NCBI GenBank assembly: GCA_958295665.1
Contig: OY282558.1
Location: 18,165,409 to 18,229,408, forward strand
Origin: Tipula vernalis
Taxonomy: Eukaryota > Arthropoda > Insecta > Diptera > Tipulidae
Reading direction: 5' to 3'
Length of the DNA stretch: 64,000 nt
A model generated the notes under the pieces. It did not search any database. It was not told the DNA's origin and saw only the letters and a list, made by a program, of their open reading frames with translations. Shown piece by piece: positions 56,634 through 64,000 of this stretch. How positions within the stretch are numbered: position 1 is the stretch's first letter; every line of letters starts with the position of its first letter. Made by a program: the position numbers and the translations under genes.

Positions 56634-59600
56634 TTACATCCCTTGAAATATAACTAAACGATTCAGCTTATTTCTAACACTATTTGTTTTTTTTGTATTA
56701 CTACAAATATAAAAAAATCTTATATCTATATATTTTTTTATAATAATTTTTACAAGAAGATTATAATGATCATGATATGGGAAGTCAATAAAAAGATTTC
56801 GATCTAATAATTTGCTTTGTACATTAATAAGGATTCTTGTAGAAACTGATTCCTTTAAAACAGAAATTTGATTTGTTCTATGTTGGATGGTAAAATGACG
56901 AATTTCCTTTTCAGTTAAATTACAAATTACTACGACATCATTACTTGGAGTTTGTAGTCCACCTCTATTTTTATAAGTTATAAGAGAGTTGGTTGAGTCA
57001 TTTCTTTCGAGATATGAAAGACATTCGGAGCAGTGTAGAGATTTTTTTAAACGGAAAACTATGAACCCTGCAATATACTCCACTACGTTTTCAACAAACT
57101 CAGACAGATCGGGATAGTCAAATAAATTTTCATTCTCGACAAGTAAGGCAGTATCGTTGTCTGAAATAATATTGTCGCTGTTAATCGATGGCTGAAGTAA
57201 AAGAGACCGTTCTGTTGTTAAATTTATTGCCGTTACTGGATTTAATATTTTAAGCTCCTCTAAGGGTAAACAATTACCTAATCCTGTTTCAGAAATTTGT
57301 GTATGTATAAGTAATCTGTTATAGGCCACCGAGAACTGGCGTACTGTAGGATTATTGTTTGAACCTAGACGAGATCTAATACTGGCAAAGAAAAGCTCAA
57401 GGTGATCCTGATTAAGCTTGTAGAATGGAATGAATTTTAGAAGTTTGGTTGAAATATAGGTATTAAAAATAAAATCAATACTCTTTAGGCATAAAATCAT
57501 ACCAATAAAACCAGTTTTCCGAGGAGACATAATGACCGGCTGGGAATTATTGAGAGTTTTGATTTTTAACAACCCTAAATAATTTATGGCGGATTCAACG
57601 AGTGTTTTTATTTCTTTTATGTTCGCTTCACAAATTGGTTGTTTCAGTCCCCTCTGAGCCATGTTCCTAGAATTCAATACATCAAAAACATTATTAATAA
57701 TTCGTATAAAACGTACAGTTGCTAAACATCCCTGAAATTGTGGTAGATTTAGATGATTTATACAAAACTCAAGAGCATCCGCAACAGAATTGCTTAGAGC
57801 TTGAGTAGCAAGTCGCACATTCATTTTTTGGTTTTTAAAATAAACATGAGCTAATCGCAACTTATTTCCTAAATGTAGTTGCTCAGTTTCCTGCAACTTC
57901 AATAAATGTTCTAAATATTGCCACGAGATCTCATCACCATTTTCATCTATTAAAGGACCTTTCTCAGCAAAAGTATTTCGAATTAATTTTAGCATATGAC
58001 ACGGGTCGGGTAAGATAACTAATTTTTGGGGGCCGCTCTCGAATTTAAACGTGAATTTCGGATCTAAACTCTCAACATCAGAAATTTTTCTTATATTCGT
58101 TTTGCATCCTAATAGATTTCCTACCGAAAAATTTACCGGACAACCATCAAATGTTACACCAATTACTTTAACACCCGTACCGAAAAGATTATGCAGACAC
58201 AAACAAAGCAAATTATTTTTTTGTTCGCTATTCAGAGATGCAATCGGAAAATATCCTAGAGGTAACTTCCATCTCTTATTAAGCCCTACAGCCATAAAAA
58301 CGAGAATCTGAGTAGCGACTTCCTCATTTTCCTCTCCATTCCCTAAATCGACACAGCCTACGGATGTTTTACCATTCCATTCCACTTGGCTACGAATGTA
58401 AACTTCATCGAAAACTACGTTACAAAATACAAGCTGATTGTTAATTTGCTCATTGTTCACAAGTAGTCTTAGGGAATAGAATGATTCTTCCGTAAATCCG
58501 GCTTTTCCATTTACACATTTATACCAATCAGCAATTGTTTTTGCATGCGGCATTTGAAAATTGAATATTTTGCGCACATATTCATATCCTTTCGGCGAAT
58601 AGAAGTTGAGATTCATCGCGAATGTCCGTATTTCAACTGGATAACTTTTAGGAATACTCAAACCTTTGGATTTACGCAGCTGTCGTTTTAGAAGCTCTTT
58701 AATAGGCTGTGATAAAGTTAATAAATTAATCATGTGCTCTTCTTGGATTAGGTTTTTGCTTTGTAGATCCGCCAAAACATTCTCTAAATTGTGTATTTTC
58801 CTATTTCGGCGAACAATTTTCTGGGCTAAACGTGCCCTTCTCTGCTTCATTTCACGATATCCTGATCTAAGTATTTTCAATTTCAATTTACGACGTTTAT
58901 TTTTTCTAGGCGATGCAGATTCTCCAGATGGTCCTGATGTTGATGTTTTTAATGAACTCTTCAATGTTAATTTTTTTAGTGACTGGAAGGAAAATACTGT
59001 TATAGAAAGAATTTTGAAAATTATTCATTAGTAAAACAAAACTTACTTTTAATTTTTTAAAGATTTTTAATTTTCGATCAGTTGTCAGGTTCATATCTTC
59101 TATTGCTTGTGAAGACTCTTCAGAGCTTAGATCTGGCGTACTATTATTTCTTTTTAAATCTTCACCTTCGCCTTGTTCAGTATCAATAATAATTTTGCCA
59201 CTTGAAGTTCCTGAACTATTGATAGTGGATTCATCATCCATTAGAATATTTGGTAAATTTGGTTCTGGATAACGTTGTTCACTCATCAAATTTCCGTCCA
59301 ATTCTACTAATGGTTCCCGCCAATCCATTGCTGCATCCGTTAGAACATTTGGTAAATTTGGTTCTGAACCACGTTCTTCACTCATCAAATTTATTTCCAA
59401 CGCTACTAATGGCTCCCGCTCATCCACTGCTGATTTAGATGAAGATGCAAAAATGGTTGGAACGGCGTCTGCTCTCAAATATTTACACGCTCCCTTATCA
59501 TGCATAAAGCGCGTCTCAAAATGTTGTTCACAAATTTCTTGCTTTCTTCCTAACTTAACTGATTGAGTTAAGCCTAAAATTTTTATCCACTCCTTTTTCA

Positions 59601-60128
59601 TATGAGCATCCTTAGGAAATCTATTAAGCCACGAGAACTATGAATATATCTTGTAAATTTGACAAATTCTGTGGTGTTAAACAAAAAGTGGTTAACTGCA
59701 AAGACCAACATTTTGGGAAATCACTTTTAAAGTTGTAGTTAAAATTAACCACCCAAAAATGTACCCTACAAAAAAAAAATTCCCCGACTATGGATCTTTT
59801 TATATAAACATTTCATCAAAATGGAAACTATAAACAAATTTATTTTTAGTAACCAAACTGTTTGTTTCTAATTTTTTTGAAAGAAAATTAACACGCATCA
59901 TAATAAAAATGAGCGCCCGTATTAAATTATAAATGCGCTTTAACACTACACACTTAATTTTAAAATCCATCCGTTGGCTCAAAATATGCACCGTAGCGCA
60001 ATTAAAAAATGAAGGGCTAACACTTACCTAAAAAAAGTGGTTAAGTTTATTTTTCTTGTGCTTTTTTTTTTAATAATTTGCTTTACATTGCCACAATTTA
60101 GAACACAACACTTTACACTTTTCGACAT
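56634..60128 (-). CDS. P-element-like (THAP9-like) transposase, three exons
   Basis: Exons on the minus strand: 60128-60028, 59620-59047, 58982-56634, joined with GT-AG introns of 407 and 64 bp into 1007 residues. The N-terminal THAP zinc finger (about 1-87) spans the first intron: CCVLNCGN, RFPKDAHMKKEW, EICEQHFETRF, and the closing AVPTIF. An acidic linker with an internal 33-residue duplication follows, then a basic coiled region (about 250-330). The RNase H-like core has D417 (FDEVYIR), D504 (TFDGCPVN), the DPCHMLKLIRN segment near 551, and E754 in NQDHLELFFASIR, the most diagnostic P/THAP9 motif. It would bind the element ends and catalyse cut-and-paste transposition in the nucleus. The start is the first ATG before the THAP cysteines. 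It is longer than the Drosophila P transposase (751). Confidence 0.88.
59241..59438 (-). repeat. 99-bp in-frame tandem duplication inside the transposase linker
   Basis: Two diverged copies of a 99-bp unit (33 codons) encode REPLVALEINLMSEERGSEP and REPLVELDGNLMSEQRYPEP, each followed by NLPN(V/I)L. The length keeps the frame. It lies between the THAP domain and the catalytic core, where length variation is tolerated. Confidence 0.85.
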
Positions 60129-60251
60129 TTTAGAGTTTTCAGTGACAATTTTCCTGTAATTTTCACAAAAAACTTTGTTGTCAAACACGTACAACCAAAA
60201 CACTTGAAATGTCAAGAAAAAAATACAAAATTTGATAGAAGTGTTGCTACG

Positions 60252-60805
60252 TTATTTTTATTCTCTTTCCATACGTTCTGAAGTTTACACTCTCTCTATT
60301 ATATTTATGCTCGAAGGTTAATGGAAATTGACATAAACAATAAATTTAACTTAAAAATACTGGATACAATAATATTGGAAAGTGCTTAATTTATATAAAT
60401 TTAAGATTTTAAAGTTCAATTGGCTAATTTGATTATTTTATAATTTTAATGTTTTTAATGAATTTGCAAGATAGATTTGGACAAGCTAAGATAAGTGTTT
60501 GATTAATAATTGATTTAATAAATTATGAATTCAGGGGTTTTTAATTATTTTGACGTTTCTATTTTAGAAGATTCTGCTGCTCTGGGATTCAAATGTGTTT
60601 CAGATATTCAACATACACCCCACTTTGAACGATCTGGTTCAAAAATGATAATCTATGGATGAAAAGAATTCCATTTGAATCGTTTATATTATTGCAACGC
60701 CATCTAAATTTTGGATCCTATTGGACTGTTTGCTGTTCTTCAGCCGAATTTTCTCTGGAAACTGGTAATAAACCTAGCTTATGTATCGGCTGTTTGATCT
60801 CGTTA
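60252..60805. other. Stretch between the P and BEL elements
   Basis: AT-rich, no gene. Part of it may be the 3' LTR of the BEL element, which would lie here on the minus strand, but no LTR boundary could be fixed. Confidence 0.35.
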
Positions 60806-60809
60806 GTTG

Positions 60810-61990
60810 TGAGTTTTTAAAGTGACTACTCTCGTTAATCCGTCGGAACCAGGGTGAAGATTAGTGATTTTACCTAGCAGCGCCTGGTCCACAGGTAGGT
60901 TGTTGTCCTTGACTAGTACAATATCATTTATCTGGATGGTTGATTGTCTTGCTCGCCATTTAGATCGCTGCTGTAGAGAGGTTAGGTATTACGATATACC
61001 ATCTCTTCCAAAAGTGTTGAGAAATCTGCTGTACCATTTGCCAACGTGAAAGATGTGATACTTTGAGATGGGTTATGTCCAGCTCAGGGAGTTTAGTGAG
61101 TGAGTGGATGTCCAATCAGGAAATGTGACGGCCTCAGGGGGATCGAATTCTGTATCATTTATGACACAGAGGGGTCGGGAATTAAGAATTCCCTCAATTT
61201 CGGCTAGGAGGGTGTTCATTTTCCTCGAGAGTTAATATGTTTTTTCCTATCACCCTCTCGATATAAAATTTGGTCGACTTTATTGCTGCCTCCCACAGGC
61301 CGCCAAAATGCAGAGAACTTGGTGGAATAAAATTCCATGTAATTCGATTTCTGGAAAAAGAAACTAGATAAATTATTGGAACCTTTTATAATTTTATTGA
61401 AATCTTCTTTCAGTTTGTGGTCGGCACCAACGAAATTGGTACCGTTGTCGCTAAACAATTCAAGGCAAACACCTCGTCTTGCGGTAAACCTCTTTAACGA
61501 CGCTACAAATGCGTCACTGGACAAATTGCCAACAAGCTCCAAGTGGACAGCTTTGGTACTTAGGCATATGAAAAGACAAATATATGCTTTATACGTTTTT
61601 TGCCCTCGTCCTTTGGTTAAATGAATTAGGATGGATCCGGCATAATCTACTCCGGTTTTTAAAAATGGACGTATGAACTCTACTTGAGATCTCGGCAGGC
61701 TAACCATTAATTGATTTTGACAGTGAGCCCTGAATTTTGTACAGGTAACACAATTGCGTATTACTTCCTTGGCTTTAGCTTTTCCGTTTGGTATCCAGTA
61801 CTCTTGGCGGGTGATAGACAATAGCAGTGTTGGACCAGCATATTTGTTGTTTAAGTGGACATCTCGAAGAATTAACGCAGCAATTCTGGATCGCATGTTG
61901 ATAATTCAAGAGAAAGGTTGTGAATCCTACCCCCAACACAAAGTATCCCGAAATCATCAAGGAATGGATCTAAGGATCTCAGGTTACTGC
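60810..61990 (-). pseudogene. BEL/Pao integrase and C-terminal tail
   Basis: GPTLLLSITRQEYWIPNGKA and CVTCTKFRA form the zinc-binding part. The catalytic core has VDYAGSI (first D), KAVHLELVGNLSSDAFVASL and FSDNGTNFVGADHKL (second D). The third catalytic Glu falls in the LLAEIEGILNSRPL stretch near 61180, in another frame. The tail shows HFWKRWY-like and NDIVLVKDNNLPVDQALLGK motifs, ending in VVTLKTHN near 60810. Frame changes near 61330 and 61220 break it. Confidence 0.8.
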
Positions 61991-62139
61991 CTTTTCTGAT
62001 TGCTTGTAAAACTTTGATTGCTTGTATTTAAATAAAATACGTGCGACGTAAAATAGTTCTTCTCTCCGAAAATAAATGCCATTGATTCTGGAATTTTTAA
62101 AATTTGACGCGTTGCCAACAAATCTTAAGACTTAGCACA

Positions 62140-62673
62140 TCACTCTTTGTAGTTTAATGAAGGATGAAAACCTTTCGAACATTTCGTCGAACCATTCGTT
62201 TGAATTTGATCGGATAAGTGTGAACGTAAATGTTTTGTTAGACATTTCTTCTTCGTGACCGTAGATATTAGATTGAGGTGGCCAAGATTCAGTTGATTGA
62301 TATAACCAACTTGGCCCATTCCACCAAAAAGAATGTGATTCGAGTTCACTGGGTGATAGACCCCGAGAAGCGCAATCGGCTGGATTTTCCGCTGATCTAA
62401 CGTAACGCCAATGTTCACGTGAAAATGATGAAATTACTTCAGAGATGCGACTACCCAGGAATGTGCTCCAGCGCCTTGGGTGACTTGCTAGCCAATCCAG
62501 AATGATTTGGGAATCAGATTTGGACTCCTTCTTAATTGATTTTTTAGGCTAGTCAATAGCACTGCCGCACACAACTCGAGTCGAGGAAGCGTTTGTTGCT
62601 TGATGGGCGCTACTTTGGTTTTGGCAGAAATTAGTTCTATCATGAATCGGCCATCTGGACTTTTAAACACCAC
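62140..62673 (-). pseudogene. BEL/Pao RNase H region
   Basis: ISAKTKVAPIKQQTLPRLEL (the conserved SKxRVAP...PRLEL motif) is read at 62488-62673. After frame changes come EVISSFSREHWRYVRSAENP and ADCASRGLSPSELESHSFWW (about 62440-62310). Several frame changes occur; the 92-codon frame at 62140-62418 is an out-of-register reading of this part. Confidence 0.75.
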
Positions 62674-63722
62674 TGCTGCATAGGCCGACTGGCTATAGCA
62701 TCGCAGAATCCGTGTATGTCTATAGCAGAATTTTCAGCTGCCTTTATATATCTGGGGATAGAAATGTTTTTTATTGACTTTAAATTATTCCTTTTTCGTT
62801 CCCATTTAATATGCTGGTCGTTTGGGAGTGGATCGTCCCAACCTAAATTGTTTCCCCAAAGCATCTGTAAAAATATTTTGAAGGGTATGACCACATGAGC
62901 TAGCCAACCTAGAGGATCAAACAGCCGACTAGCTTCCGAAAGAAATGTTCTTTTTGTGAAAATCATCGCGTCTGGCAATTGAGACGTGAAAATGAAGCAG
63001 TCGATTTGCGGATTCCAATTAATGCCCAAAATCTTCACGGATTCTGCATATTTTGCTGTATGATCTTGGATGTTTTTATTGTTCTCTTGATGGTAATTGC
63101 CAGTTATTTTGTTTAGTACTTTCTCACTGTTACATTTCCACTTCCTAAGGTGAAAATCGTATTGGCGAAATATTTCCGTGACATCTTCCATCTGTTTCAT
63201 AGCGCGTTCTTCATCGTCTGCACCAGTCATGAGATCGTCTACGTAAATATAGTTAGCGATGACATCTGCAGCATGGGGTGATGAATCTCGAATGTCTTCT
63301 GATATTTGCTTGATTGCTCTGGTTGCTAGAAAAGATGCAGATGCCAAACCGTAGGTGACGGTTAGTAAGCGGAAATGTCGAATGGGTTGAGATGGATCAG
63401 TCCGATAAACAATTTTTTGAAAGTTTGTGTCGTTGAGAGATACACCGACCTGGCAGTACATCTTTTCCACATCAGCAGAAAATGCTACCTTATGCTCTCT
63501 AAATCGCAAAATGATTGCGTATAAGCTAGATTGGACGGTTGGTCCGACAGCGAGACAATCATTGGATTTGGCGGATCCATCGAATACCACTCTCATCTGA
63601 CTGGTTGTGCTGGAAGTTTTAATCACGCCATGGTGTGGTAAATAAAAATCATTTTCTGATGGCTTTGGCGGACGGATCTCAATCATGTGATTGAGTTCCT
63701 GATATTCAGTCATGAATTGCAA
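62640..63722 (-). pseudogene. BEL/Pao reverse transcriptase
   Basis: A 360-codon open frame with YLPHHGVIKTSSTTSQMRVV, VGPTVQSSLYAIILRFREHK, FSADVEKMYCQVGV (first catalytic Asp), TYGLASASFLATRAIKQI and the active site YIYVDDLMTG, followed by ILGINWNPQ and FLSEASRLFDPLGWLAHVVI. Motifs are intact. The frame is lost upstream near 63730 and downstream at 62660, so the copy is defective. Upstream to the edge, NSLNSAIQRL and a WELES motif with one stop continue the polyprotein. Confidence 0.88.
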
Positions 63723-64000
63723 GATATAATTTGGCGAACGGTGGATCGCGAATGAATCGGCGTTCCATTCCTCGTAGCCTTTGTATCGCCGAGTTTAACG
63801 AGTTGCCTAATTGAACGGGTGATTCCTTAAAGAGGAGTCTGACGATAAATCGGCCTTCTGAGTTCCTTTGTAAATTGTTGGAAAAGTGTTTTTCGCTAAA
63901 TGATTCTTCTGGCGAGAGAATCTTTCATTCATCATAGACAGACTCTAACTCCCAGAATCTTCTTAAACTTTGGTCAATGTCAACGATTCCCTTCTCAATT

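Larger units (their letters stand above)
56206..60251 (-). mobile_element. P-superfamily DNA transposon with THAP transposase
   Basis: Inverted ends CGTAGCAACACTTCTGTCAA (56206) and, reading inward from 60251, CGTAGCAACACTTCTATCAA, with one mismatch in the first 20 bases, enclose a single three-exon transposase gene on the minus strand. Total length is about 4.05 kb. No 8-bp target duplication could be found at either edge. The gene shows no frame break, so the copy may be active or recently so. Confidence 0.85.
60810..64000 (-). mobile_element. BEL/Pao retroelement pol, degenerate, runs off the right edge
   Basis: On the minus strand from 64000 downward: the pre-RT motif LRRFWELE, reverse transcriptase (63722-62640), RNase H (62673-62250), integrase (about 61990-61216) and the C-terminal BEL tail down to about 60810. 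The domain order and the DUF1758-RT-RNaseH-integrase style segments are those of BEL/Pao. Gag, protease and the 5' LTR would lie beyond 64000. Confidence 0.88.

Noticed and set aside
58051..59031. Plus-strand frames opposite the P-type transposase
   Set aside because: Shadows of the long minus-strand exon, with no domain content.

Overview
This is an AT-rich, repeat-laden eukaryotic window, most probably from an insect and plausibly a fly. The clearest host gene encodes a cadherin-domain receptor tyrosine kinase of the Cad96Ca (stitcher) type. Its 58-76 bp coding introns are typical of Diptera. The retroelement families (Ty1/copia, Ty3/gypsy, BEL/Pao) and DNA transposons (Tc1, P with a THAP domain, hAT-like, MULE with FLYWCH) also fit an insect. 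No bacterial, organellar or CRISPR features were seen, and no free-standing tRNA or rRNA gene was recognised.

Layout. 1-1790: a coding relic at the left edge, then dispersed repeats and a small hairpin. 1791-3863: a foldback-type element with inverted arrays of a 174-bp unit, carrying a tRNA-derived SINE. 3864-6789: mostly non-coding, with a BEL integrase relic near 5935. 6790-11379: a nearly complete, young copia element with 5-bp target-site duplication and two nearly identical LTRs; gag and pol are separated by a one-base frame change. 11480-18300: a Tc1 relic, then one (TA)n microsatellite apparently split by two DNA elements, an intron-bearing Tc1 element (12710-14259) and a hAT-like element (14367-18187) that itself holds a rotted BEL/Pao copy. 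18300-22980: AT-rich repeats and a broken gene of a transposon-associated family. 22980-24720: gypsy gag-protease relic. 25140-35260: MITEs, palindromes, inverted repeats and a broken FLYWCH-MULE gene. 37178-38790: a nine-base minisatellite invaded by a hAT-like element. 39000-44560: a degenerate AT-rich repeat block holding a second Tc1 element (39450-41034).

45158-48128 holds the only convincing host gene: five coding exons encoding 687 residues, with a plausible promoter, a 5' untranslated intron and a poly(A) signal. After it come a MITE (49476-50203), a gypsy element on the minus strand (about 51000-55790), a P-superfamily transposon with an apparently complete three-exon, 1007-residue THAP transposase (56206-60251), and a BEL/Pao pol on the minus strand that runs off the right edge (60810-64000).

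The most interesting items are the apparently intact P-type transposon, the young copia copy with its single-base frame break, the twice-interrupted TA microsatellite, the foldback element whose 174-bp units keep an open frame, and the spliceable intron in a Tc1 transposase. All calls come from reading the sequence; no database search was run.
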